A DNA stretch of 64,000 nt, taken from positions 620,001-684,000 of the forward strand of contig JACKPP010000001.1 in NCBI GenBank assembly GCA_024233455.1, written 5' to 3'. Under the pieces are notes generated by a model. It ran no database searches. It was not told where the DNA came from and was given only the letters and a program-made list of their open reading frames with translations. The stretch's first letter is position 1. Every line of letters starts with the position of its first letter. The stretch is from Chlamydiales bacterium (GTDB lineage Bacteria > Chlamydiota > Chlamydiia > Chlamydiales > JACKPQ01). A program made the translations under genes and the position numbers. Shown here one piece after another: positions 9,657 through 19,947 of this stretch.

Positions 9657-10374
9657 ATGGTAGCACTTTCAATTAAGAGTTTACAACACCCAATCATCAA
9701 AGAATTAGTTGAAATGCGAAAATTGAGCTCTGAACACGATCATGTTTTGGTCATGGGAAAAAAAATTGTCCTTGAACTTGCCCAAACACACCCCATTCAA
9801 ACGCTTATTTTACAGGATCACCTCGATATAGCAGAATTTCCTGAAGCTGAGCATACCTATCAGGTATCGGAAGCAATTATAAAAAAAATTACTGGCCTGC
9901 CAGCTCCAGAGGGGATTTGTGCGGTTATAAAGAAGCCAAAATTTGTTGATTTATCTCAAAAAACACGCATTTTAGCTCTCGATCATGTCAGCGATCCAGG
10001 AAACTTAGGGAATTTATTGCGCACTGCGCTAGCTCTTGGCTACGAGGGCGCATACCTAATCGGTGGGGTAAATCCTTTTAACGATAAAGCCTTGCGCGCT
10101 GCAAAAGGGGCGACTTTTTACCTCCCCCTGCAAGTAGGAGAGCCAATAGATTTTTTAACTTTTCTTGAAAAATCTTCTATTACCGGCATCACCGGCTCTT
10201 TACGCGGAGCGCCTCTGGCATCCTTTAGGGCCACCACACCATTTGCAGTCATACTGGGTAATGAAGGGTGTGGCCTTACCCCAGAAATTGCCAACCGGTG
10301 CCAAGGGGTGACAATTCCGATGTCAGGACAATCTGAATCGCTAAATGTAGCAGTTGCAGGAGGGATCATTCTTT

Positions 10375-10391
<17 letters not shown>
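9657..10391 (+). CDS. TrmH/SpoU-family RNA 2'-O-methyltransferase
   Basis: 244 residues. The N-terminal substrate-binding domain starts with the typical SLQHPIIKELVEMRKL. The SPOUT domain carries all three motifs: LDHVSDPGNLGNLLRTALAL (motif 1), AVILGNEGCGLTPEI (motif 2) and IPMSGQSESLNVAVAGGIIL (motif 3, knot). It methylates ribose in rRNA or tRNA; the target is not apparent. The start overlaps the alternative start of the divergent rsbU. The rsgA start codon lies inside its last codons, so the two are translationally linked. Confidence 0.9.
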
Positions 10392-12758
<2,367 letters not shown>

Positions 12759-13436
12759 CTATCGCGATGAATGGTTGCGCTGTATTTTTAATCCCGGCCA
12801 GTCCATCCCTTTGCAGGCTTCTCTGCTTAACAAACAGGCTGCAAACTGCTTACTTTGTAGAGTCTCTTTTGAAATTGCGACATAAACGCCATTGAGTTGC
12901 TGAAACATGATCGATGAACCCAAATCGCTTTCAGGAATCAAACAGCCATGTTTTTTCGTGAATAAAATCCTATTACTAATTAAGCACGCGGCGCACCAAT
13001 CAGAGCGGCTTTCCCACCTTCTCGGTAACTTTTCAACAACCACCTTCCCATAGTTATATTCCTTTTTTCTTACCGAAACCTCTTGCTCGAACTCACTTCT
13101 AATGGTTAATTTCGGAATACATTTTATCAAGATGCCGCTATAGGATATATTTTTCGTGGTGATTCGAAGTAAATCGCCCAATCGTAAGCCTTCCTTTAAA
13201 CCTTCAAATGGATCTGAAATATCGATACCTACAGATCCACTAGAGACGCTTCTTTCACAGAGGCAAAACTCTTCACCTTCCGGAGTTGCGCACTGAATTT
13301 GCTGCTCCGAAATTTTTGTCATGGATTCCACTAACGCCCGGCGCGCTCCTCTATCGACTCTAACAGCACAGCCATCTTGCAAAGCACGAGATAAATCATT
13401 CAAGCTAAGTCTTCTTTGTTGGCAAATCAATGCCAT
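12759..13436 (-). CDS. Conserved hypothetical protein, convergent with enolase
   Basis: 225 residues with no signal peptide or membrane helix. The sequence is mixed and cysteine-rich (about eight Cys, including CLCERSV and WCAACLISN). A strong AGGAGG lies about 10 nt before the ATG, so it is likely translated. A middle segment (VGIDISDPFEGLKEGLRLGDLLRI) loosely recalls PilZ-type small beta barrels, but the PilZ RxxxR and D/NxSxxG motifs are not clear, so I do not assign it. The stop abuts the enolase stop. Confidence 0.6.
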   Translation of the reverse strand: MALICQQRRLSLNDLSRALQDGCAVRVDRGARRALVESMTKISEQQIQCATPEGEEFCLCERSVSSGSVGIDISDPFEGLKEGLRLGDLLRITTKNISYSGILIKCIPKLTIRSEFEQEVSVRKKEYNYGKVVVEKLPRRWESRSDWCAACLISNRILFTKKHGCLIPESDLGSSIMFQQLNGVYVAISKETLQSKQFAACLLSREACKGMDWPGLKIQRNHSSR

Positions 13437-13536
13437 AATATAGTTACCTCCTAATGTTTAGATCCAAATGAACTCAAAAAATCCATTTGGTATGAAGGCA
13501 AAATATTTAAAAACGCTGTTTCATCTCAAGAAAAAT

Positions 13537-14124
13537 TTAGTTAAAGTATGCTACGAGGCCTTCTTGGGTCGGCTTCATCGATTCTGCACCTTCGGTCCAA
13601 TTTGCAGGGCAAACTTCTCCGTGTTCTTCGACAAAAATCCAAGCTTGCAAAAGACGCAAGGCTTCATCAATAGAGCGGCCCAGAGGAAGATCATTGACGA
13701 GCTGATGGCGCACAATGCCCTGCTTGTCGAGTAGGAAAAGGCCGCGAAATGCAATACCCTCTTCCTGATTTAAGACATGGTAATCTTTGGCAATCGTTTT
13801 GTTAATATCAGAAACGATAGGGTAGTTGACACCCTGAATACCACCTTTAGATTTTGGTGTGTTTAACCACGCTAAATGGCTGAAATGACTATCGACAGAA
13901 CAACCTACAATAACAGCGCCCAATTTTTCAAAATCGGCCAGCTTTTCTTGAAAAGCATGCAATTCTGTAGGACAGACAAAGGTAAAATCGAGGGGATAAA
14001 AGAAAAAGATCACATATTTCTTTCCCTCAAATTGTTCTAGAGAAAAATTTTCAATGATTTGATCCCCCACAACCGCTTTTGCTGCAAACCTAGGAGCTTT
14101 TTTTCCAATGAGTAGACTATTCAT
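13537..14124 (-). CDS. ahpC: 2-Cys peroxiredoxin (AhpC type)
   Basis: 195 residues. FFYPLDFTFVCPTELHAF holds the peroxidatic cysteine; GEVCPANW near the C-terminus holds the resolving cysteine. Typical 2-Cys peroxiredoxins reduce H2O2 and organic peroxides and are recycled by thioredoxin or a dedicated reductase; no ahpF is nearby. The ATG at 14124 is preferred over the ATG two codons earlier because AAAGGA then has 5-nt spacing. The gene lies 9 nt after the metallo-hydrolase gene, so the two form an operon. Confidence 0.94.
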   Translation of the reverse strand: MNSLLIGKKAPRFAAKAVVGDQIIENFSLEQFEGKKYVIFFFYPLDFTFVCPTELHAFQEKLADFEKLGAVIVGCSVDSHFSHLAWLNTPKSKGGIQGVNYPIVSDINKTIAKDYHVLNQEEGIAFRGLFLLDKQGIVRHQLVNDLPLGRSIDEALRLLQAWIFVEEHGEVCPANWTEGAESMKPTQEGLVAYFN

Positions 14125-14133
14125 ATCCATCCT

Positions 14134-14754
14134 TTAACTAAAGTGTTCTTGTGCCGATCCGAGCCAGCTTTCAGCGCCAATAGAGGTTGCTGCTCCATGA
14201 CCTGGGTAGACCCGGGTGTTTTTGGGCAGTTTAGCCAATTTTGCCAATGATTGCCACATAGCATCGGAATTGGAGGTGGGAAAAGAAAGATTACCAATCG
14301 TGCCTTTGAAAAGCGTATCACCTGAAAATAGCACTCCCTCTTCTGGAAAATAAAAGCATACTCCACCTGGGCTATGACCTGGCGTATGGATGACCTCAAT
14401 GAGGTTATGATTAAAATATATTTTTTGCCCATCGCTTAAAAAACCATCGGGAATAAGACCTTGAATTGGAAACATCAAAGGCAACCCATCACTCCCAGGA
14501 CGCTCTAAATTAGCGCTATCCAAGGCATGTACAAAGACCGGAATGTTAAATTTTTCTTTTAATTGGAAGGCATCGGCGATATGGTCCCAGTGAGAATGGG
14601 TAAGGTAGATTCCAAGAACTTCCACATCAGATAAAGCCTCAATGATCGCTAGTGCACTACCAGGCGCAGGGTCAAAAATAAGCCCTTTTGAACCGTCGAT
14701 AAGCACGTAAGCATTAGTTGAAAAAGGGCCTGCAGGAAACGTTTTGATAAACAT
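14134..14754 (-). CDS. Metallo-beta-lactamase-fold hydrolase (glyoxalase II-like)
   Basis: 206 residues, full length for the short GloB-like family. The metal motif THSHWDHIAD is at about residues 52-61; HTPGHSPGGVCFYF, LFSGDTLFKGTIG and VYPGHGAATSIG supply the remaining His and Asp ligands. Such proteins hydrolyse thioesters such as S-lactoylglutathione or related conjugates; the substrate is uncertain. The N-terminus (FIKTFPAGPFSTNAYVL) matches the family, so the start is correct. The ATG immediately follows the discriminator base of tRNA-Arg, leaving no room for a ribosome binding site. ahpC follows. Confidence 0.88.
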   Translation of the reverse strand: MFIKTFPAGPFSTNAYVLIDGSKGLIFDPAPGSALAIIEALSDVEVLGIYLTHSHWDHIADAFQLKEKFNIPVFVHALDSANLERPGSDGLPLMFPIQGLIPDGFLSDGQKIYFNHNLIEVIHTPGHSPGGVCFYFPEEGVLFSGDTLFKGTIGNLSFPTSNSDAMWQSLAKLAKLPKNTRVYPGHGAATSIGAESWLGSAQEHFS

Positions 14755-14828
14755 CGCACCGGAGAGGACTCGAACCTCTGACCTCCTGGTTCGTAGCCAG
14801 GTACTCTATCCAATTGAGCTACCGGTGC
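14755..14828 (-). tRNA. tRNA-Arg (anticodon ACG)
   Basis: Read on the minus strand, the 7-bp acceptor GCACCGG pairs with CCGGTGC. The D-arm is GCTC..GAGT, the anticodon stem CCTGG/CCAGG holds loop CTACGAA with anticodon ACG (reads CGN after deamination), and the T-arm is GAGG TTCGAGT CCTC. The discriminator is G at 14755. CCA is not encoded, consistent with the need for the CCA-adding enzyme. The next gene's ATG starts at the very next base. Confidence 0.95.
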
Positions 14829-14841
14829 ATAAGCATTAGTA

Positions 14842-14870
14842 ATTATGACCGATGGCGCTTTTTTCTGCAA
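14842..14870 (-). promoter_or_regulatory. Putative sigma-70-type promoter for tRNA-Arg
   Basis: On the minus strand, TTGCAG (14870-14865), a 17-bp spacer and CATAAT (14847-14842) precede the tRNA 5' end by 13 nt. The -10 matches 5 of 6 consensus bases, the -35 only 3 of 6. Position and spacing suit a stable-RNA promoter that would also drive the metallo-hydrolase and ahpC genes. Confidence 0.4.
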
Positions 14871-14908
14871 GGTTCAAAATAATGGCGAATCTGTGTAATC
14901 TGCAGGTT

Positions 14909-16252
14909 ATGAGTATCGTAATCGTTGGCGCCGGCACTATCGGCACGCATCTAGCCTCGGTATTGGCCAAAGAAGGCAAAAGCATTATCCTCATTGATGA
15001 AGATGGATCAAAACTTGAACGCTTCGCCCGATCCGCGGATGTAGCAACGATTTGCGCTTGTGGCACCAACTGGCAAATTTTAGAGGAAATCGTCGAACAA
15101 AATCCTCTCCTTTTTTGCGCCCTGACCAGCCGCGATGAAACCAACCTATCGGCTTGTGCCATAGCCAAACACTTGGGCTTTCCAACAACGCTGGCAAGAA
15201 TTTCAAAACCTTTTTTTCTTGACCATTCAAAAGTTGATTTCGGTCGGTTATTTTATGTCGACCATTTCATTGCTCCCGACTTGATGGTGGCCAGAGATTT
15301 GTATAAAAACATCACTACACCCGGATCAATTGCTGCCGAAAATTTTGCCCAAGGTGCAGCCCAAATGTATACGCTAAGGATTCCCGAAAAATGGAGTGGT
15401 AAAGATAAGTCCATTTCATCGTTCGATTTTGGAGAGCACTTATTAATCGGTCTGATCAGGCGCAATGAAGGCGACCAAGTCATTTTCCCTCATGGAAACG
15501 ACACCCTAATGCCCGGTGATGAAGTGACATTTATCGGTGAAGCCCAAGCAACCGAAAAACTGCCGGGCATTTTTGGCATTGAAACCAGGACTGTTAAATC
15601 AGTAGTGATCGCTGGCAGCTCAATGACAACGGTACATTTAAGCACTATTTTGCACGAGCATGGCATCGACGTGACCATCATCGATCCCGATGAAGAAGCC
15701 TGCAAGCGTTTGGCAGAAGAGCTCTCGTACGCCACAATTTTGCATCACACTCCTACCGATGTAGATTTTCTCATTGCTGAAAAAATTAATCAGATTGACG
15801 TATTTGTTGCTGCCTCTCATTCAACCGACCGCAATATTTTAGCGGCAACCATCGCCCAAGAGGCCAAATGCCCTGAAGTAGTCACTGTGGTCTCAGATAC
15901 CAGCTACTCTCATCTCCTAAGAAGGCTAGGCATCCACTACAGCGTCTCTGATAAACTTTGCGTCTCGAATCGCATTGTGCCAATCGTGCACACTGAAGCT
16001 ATGACATCAATGACTTCTCTTTATGATAATCGCGCAAAAATTGTCGAACTCAAAGTCTCGCAAGAAACCAAAGTCTCTGGCATGCCTATAAGCGAGCTAG
16101 CTCCTCTTCTGCCGCATAACTGTTTGATTGCCTTGATTGAAAATCGAGGAGAAATTTCTATTGCCAAGGGAAATAGCGTTATTGCGCCTGGTAATACGGT
16201 CATCGTGATTACCGCACCTGAGCATGTAACCGAGCTGCAAAAGCTCTTTTAA
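14909..16252 (+). CDS. trkA: Trk potassium uptake regulatory subunit TrkA
   Basis: 447 residues from the ATG at 14909, which places the Rossmann motif IVIVGAGTIGTHLASVLAKE at the N-terminus as in other TrkA proteins; two upstream in-frame ATGs would add an unconserved leader. Four modules follow: RCK_N (1-120), RCK_C (about 135-220), a second RCK_N from about 230 (VVIAGSSMTTVHL, lacking the canonical GxGxxG) and a second RCK_C. It is the cytosolic NAD/ATP-sensing gating ring of the Trk channel. trkH begins 8 nt downstream. Confidence 0.92.
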   Translation: MSIVIVGAGTIGTHLASVLAKEGKSIILIDEDGSKLERFARSADVATICACGTNWQILEEIVEQNPLLFCALTSRDETNLSACAIAKHLGFPTTLARISKPFFLDHSKVDFGRLFYVDHFIAPDLMVARDLYKNITTPGSIAAENFAQGAAQMYTLRIPEKWSGKDKSISSFDFGEHLLIGLIRRNEGDQVIFPHGNDTLMPGDEVTFIGEAQATEKLPGIFGIETRTVKSVVIAGSSMTTVHLSTILHEHGIDVTIIDPDEEACKRLAEELSYATILHHTPTDVDFLIAEKINQIDVFVAASHSTDRNILAATIAQEAKCPEVVTVVSDTSYSHLLRRLGIHYSVSDKLCVSNRIVPIVHTEAMTSMTSLYDNRAKIVELKVSQETKVSGMPISELAPLLPHNCLIALIENRGEISIAKGNSVIAPGNTVIVITAPEHVTELQKLF

Positions 16253-16260
16253 GGGGTCAA

Positions 16261-17916
16261 ATGTACCATCGCGCCATTTGCCGAATTCTAGGATTTTACC
16301 TCGGTCTCTTTGCTCTTATCTTGTTAATCCCTATGGGTGTTTCTGCCTACTACCAATTTTTCGCCAATCCCCTGACCCACCTGCAACCTCATTCGACAAT
16401 GGCTTTTGTCTATACTTTCCTTATTACCATCGCCCTCTCTCTTGTTTTCCATATTATTGGCCGCAATACAAAGCACCAAATTTACAAACGCGAAAGCATT
16501 TTGCTCGTGATCATGATTTGGATGATGACAACCGTATTGGGATCATTACCTTTCATGTTTTCAAAAACACTAGAAAATCCCATTGATGCGCTTTTTGAAA
16601 CCATGTCAGGTCTTACCACCACAGGATCATCAATCATCTATCCCAAAAAATACAACCCCGAAACTAAACAAGAAATACCCATTACTCTATCCATCCCCAA
16701 ACTCACACCGCGCACGTACGAGTTCTACGGCACCGTGAGTCCCGTACGCAATCCTGTTACGGGTAAAATTATTTTAGAAGGATTTGATGCTGTCGGTCGC
16801 GGTATTTTGTTTTGGCGTAGTTTTCTTCAGTGGATTGGAGGTTTAGGAATTATCTTTCTTTTCATTGCGATCTTTCCCCTCCTATTGATTGGTGGAAAAT
16901 TTATGGCTGAAGCCGAAATGCCAGGTCCATATCAAGGCTCTTACAGCTCGACACTTGTGCCAAGGCTTCGAGAAACCATGGGACTTCTTTGGAAAATTTA
17001 TGTTGGCTTTACCGTGTTGCAAGTCTTGCTGCTTCTTGGCACTAACCCGAAATTACCCCTTTTCGACGCTATCACCTTGTCCCTTTCTTCTATTTCAACC
17101 GGCGGTTTTTCCATCCATAGCTCAAGCATTGCTTTCTACAACAATCCCTGGACCGAATCCATTGTGATGATTTTCATGATCCTGGGAGCGATTAACTTCA
17201 CTCTTTATTTTTACCTCTTACGAGGCAAGATCTACAAATTTTATGAACCTGAGTTTTTCTTTTTTATAGGGACTGTCATTGCCGGGATTGCTCTTGTCTC
17301 ATGGGACATTTGGGATATCCATTTGCCATTTGCCAGCTACTTCCCGAATTATAATTTTACCGAAGCAATCCGTTATGGCTCCTTCCAGGCTATTTCAGCT
17401 TTAACTTGCACCGGATTTAGCTCTGTCAACTACGACTACTGGCCATTTGGAGCCCAAGCTGTGCTTTTGATACTTATGTACATAGGCGGGATGTCAGGAT
17501 CCACTACAGGAGGTCTAAAATCTGCCCGGCACCTTATTTTATTCCGCACAGCCAGACATAAAATTGAATCTCTTTTTAGACCTGATGCCGTCCGCTGTTT
17601 AAAGATTGGGGACCGTGAAGTCTTGCAAAAAACTAGCCTAACAGCGCTGATTATGTTTTGGCTGGTTATCTGCTTTTCAGTGCTCGGCATTGTGCTACTT
17701 TTACTCAATGGTATTGGCTTTGAGACAGCTATTGGCTTAATTGGTTGTAGCATTAATAACGTGGGACTTTCTTTTCGCTTTGCCGGCCCCTCAGGCACCT
17801 GTGCCTTTCTCCCGGTGTTCTCTAAAATTATCCTCATCTTTTGGATGCTCATGGGCCGTGTAGAGTACTTTGCTTTCTTGATCATCTTAACTCCAGCTTT
17901 TTGGCGGGCGCGCTGA
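16261..17916 (+). CDS. trkH: Potassium uptake protein TrkH
   Basis: 551 residues and about ten membrane helices. Selectivity-filter-like loops are visible: FETMSGLTTTGSSI, LSLSSISTGGFS, FQAISALTCTGFSS and a C-terminal loop GLIGCSINNVGLSF. GGMSGSTTGGLKSAR precedes the last module. It is the K+-translocating subunit paired with TrkA. AAGGGG lies 5-6 nt before the ATG. The stop TGA overlaps the next gene's ATG (TGATG). Confidence 0.94.
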   Translation: MYHRAICRILGFYLGLFALILLIPMGVSAYYQFFANPLTHLQPHSTMAFVYTFLITIALSLVFHIIGRNTKHQIYKRESILLVIMIWMMTTVLGSLPFMFSKTLENPIDALFETMSGLTTTGSSIIYPKKYNPETKQEIPITLSIPKLTPRTYEFYGTVSPVRNPVTGKIILEGFDAVGRGILFWRSFLQWIGGLGIIFLFIAIFPLLLIGGKFMAEAEMPGPYQGSYSSTLVPRLRETMGLLWKIYVGFTVLQVLLLLGTNPKLPLFDAITLSLSSISTGGFSIHSSSIAFYNNPWTESIVMIFMILGAINFTLYFYLLRGKIYKFYEPEFFFFIGTVIAGIALVSWDIWDIHLPFASYFPNYNFTEAIRYGSFQAISALTCTGFSSVNYDYWPFGAQAVLLILMYIGGMSGSTTGGLKSARHLILFRTARHKIESLFRPDAVRCLKIGDREVLQKTSLTALIMFWLVICFSVLGIVLLLLNGIGFETAIGLIGCSINNVGLSFRFAGPSGTCAFLPVFSKIILIFWMLMGRVEYFAFLIILTPAFWRAR

Positions 17917-18665
17917 TGCATTATCAATTTCTTCTAAAAAATGCAGAGCTTCTCGATCAGGCCATGCATGAGCTACAATCGCTAGCTTTACATAGCCTCT
18001 ACACCATCGAAGACGACCGTATCATCATTGGAGGCCTAGGAAACCTTGCCGGTCTACCTAAACTCTCCTCCCTGATCAATGAAGGCCCTGAAACCATTGA
18101 TTGGCATGCCCAATGGGCTGCTTTTGCCCCCAACTTCGATGGGCAACACGCTCATTTTCCAGTTGGTGACCAAACCATTAAGCTCATTCCTGGTCCCGGT
18201 TTTGGGGACCTATCCCATCCCACAACTCAGCTCATGGCCAAAGCCATGCAGGCAACTGATTTAGGCCAATGTATATTGGATATTGGGTGTGGCAGCGGCG
18301 CGTTAGACTGCATTGCCGTTCATTGTAATGTAAAGCGGTTTTACATCGTCGATATTGATCCTGAGGCTCTTGATCACGCCAAGCGCAACATGCAGCTCAA
18401 TGCACCCCACATCCAGCCCATTTACTCCACGACAATCGATCCCTCTTGGAGGGATATCGAGACCATTTTGATCAACATGATCTTGCCAGAGCAGCAAGTG
18501 GTATTTGAATCCTATCCCTTTCTAAAAAGCTTCACAGGCACCTGGCTTACCTCTGGCCTGTTAGCAAACCAGCTTGATGACTACTTGCGTCTCACACAGG
18601 CCCAACCCATCCAAATATGGGATCAAGACGGCTGGATAGCCCTGCATTGGCAAAAAACCATCTAG
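17916..18665 (+). CDS. PrmA-like class I SAM methyltransferase
   Basis: 249 residues. The core GPGFGDLSHPTTQLMAKAM, ILDIGCGSGALDCIAV (SAM motif I) and YIVDIDPEALDHAKRNM (motif II) is characteristic of ribosomal protein L11 methyltransferase (PrmA) and its relatives. The catalytic region ILINMILPEQQ stands where PrmA has its 'N.l' motif. The start overlaps the trkH stop, implying coupling, although no functional link to K+ uptake is obvious. The 19-bp palindrome copy 2 lies inside the coding sequence, encoding the part around NVKRFYI. The substrate is uncertain. Confidence 0.8.
   Translation: MHYQFLLKNAELLDQAMHELQSLALHSLYTIEDDRIIIGGLGNLAGLPKLSSLINEGPETIDWHAQWAAFAPNFDGQHAHFPVGDQTIKLIPGPGFGDLSHPTTQLMAKAMQATDLGQCILDIGCGSGALDCIAVHCNVKRFYIVDIDPEALDHAKRNMQLNAPHIQPIYSTTIDPSWRDIETILINMILPEQQVVFESYPFLKSFTGTWLTSGLLANQLDDYLRLTQAQPIQIWDQDGWIALHWQKTI
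18328..18346. repeat. Dispersed 19-bp palindrome, copy 2
   Basis: ATGTAAAGCGGTTTTACAT, inside the PrmA-like gene and exactly the reverse complement of copy 1. Conservation of the bases within a coding region, where the protein family does not require them, argues for selection on DNA. Confidence 0.85.
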
Positions 18666-18691
18666 CATTCTTTGTATCAGCAAACAAAAAT

Positions 18692-19909
18692 TCAATAGGT
18701 ACTACAGAGATATTTTTTGCGCGTATCGAGAAAAGTTTGTCGTCGTTGGTGATCAAATGTAATGCACTGCCAGGCTGGATACCGTTCTTTTTCTAAAAAG
18801 TTAAGGATTTCAGTATTGCCGTTCACTTTACAAAACATCTCTTTGCGCGTTGCGGGAAGTTCGGCTAATTTTTTTTCGAAAATTTTGGGGTACAGCGTTT
18901 TGATCATTCCAATGAGCATGTACTGGGTTTTGAGTGGCTGAAATTTATCGACATCTACAATATCAATCAGCACGCCTTGACAACTTTCACCTTTGTAGAG
19001 TCCATAAAAGGGTCTGAAATGAAACGGCGAAAAGCGCACACCTTCCATTTTTTGATTATTTAGGGAACTGGCAAATTGCTGCGCATCCATCCAAGGTGCT
19101 CCTACAATTTTAAAAGGCATAGTGAAACCAATACCAATATTAACCATACCTAACTCCCCCAATATGCCGGTGGTAGCACAGTAAAGGGGGGTATCAGATT
19201 CAGGGATGTTGGGGCTGGTGGGAATCCAGCTTAAATGCGTATCTTTAAAACGCATATGTCTTTTCCACCCTTCCATAGCGACGACTTTTAACTCGCATTT
19301 GATAGCGTATTCATGATTGAATAGCCGAGCAAGCTCACCAATAGTCATACCATGACAGTAAGGAACGTTTAGATAACCAACAAAAGAGCGCATTTTCGGA
19401 CACATCATCGGTCCGTCTACCATGACTCCACCAAGCGGATTAGGCCGATCCAGTACAATAATTGGAACTTTATTTTGGCTAGCAGCTTCCATAACGTAGT
19501 ACAGCGTAGTTGCAAAAGTGTACGAGCGTACACCGATGTCTTGGATGTCGTAGATAATGACGTCGATGCCGCTAAAAAGTTCTTTTTTAGGCCTTCTGCA
19601 ATCCCCATGTAGAGAATAAACCGGGATTTTGTTATGAAAATGCGAGTCTGGAACATTTTCGCCAGCATATGCGCTGCCGTATAAACCGTGCTCGGGTGTC
19701 CAAATGGCAGCTAGGGTAAAGGGTGCATTTAAAAAACGTTGCGCTGTTAATTGCATTTGCGAGTCAATAGCGGTATGATTGGTTACAAGCGCTATTTTTT
19801 TTCCTTTGAGAAGATGGGCGTGTCCATCGCGAAAAAAACAATCGATGCCCAATGTGACGCTACCAAAGAGCAAAAAAGGAAAGACCATAGCGGCTAATTT
19901 TAACAACAT
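18692..19909 (-). CDS. Exported exo-beta-N-acetylmuramidase-like protein (DUF1343/NamZ, GH171)
   Basis: 405 residues with a signal peptide (LLKLAAMVFPFLLFGSVTLG). The body matches the DUF1343 family, whose characterised member NamZ removes MurNAc from peptidoglycan ends: KKIALVTNHTAID, IWTPEHGLYGSAYAGE, VIIYDIQDIGVRSYTFATTL, IIVLDRPNPLGG and GMTIGELARLFNHEY. It would act in the periplasm on cell-wall fragments. Start at ATG 19909; a TTG twelve codons upstream would bury the signal peptide. It is divergent from putA. The family call is strong; activity in this organism is inferred. Confidence 0.85.
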   Translation of the reverse strand: MLLKLAAMVFPFLLFGSVTLGIDCFFRDGHAHLLKGKKIALVTNHTAIDSQMQLTAQRFLNAPFTLAAIWTPEHGLYGSAYAGENVPDSHFHNKIPVYSLHGDCRRPKKELFSGIDVIIYDIQDIGVRSYTFATTLYYVMEAASQNKVPIIVLDRPNPLGGVMVDGPMMCPKMRSFVGYLNVPYCHGMTIGELARLFNHEYAIKCELKVVAMEGWKRHMRFKDTHLSWIPTSPNIPESDTPLYCATTGILGELGMVNIGIGFTMPFKIVGAPWMDAQQFASSLNNQKMEGVRFSPFHFRPFYGLYKGESCQGVLIDIVDVDKFQPLKTQYMLIGMIKTLYPKIFEKKLAELPATRKEMFCKVNGNTEILNFLEKERYPAWQCITFDHQRRQTFLDTRKKYLCSTY

Positions 19910-19947
19910 ATGAGTAGTTATCGCTAAAGAACGAGAAAAAAACAAGC

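Noticed and set aside
13468..13734. A plus-strand reading frame of 88 codons opposite ahpC.
   Set aside because: It is the complement of a well-conserved peroxiredoxin, has no ribosome binding site and no recognisable protein features.
14852..14908. Upstream trkA starts (ATG at 14852 or 14882).
   Set aside because: They add residues before the Rossmann strand that normally begins the protein, and would overlap the tRNA promoter region.
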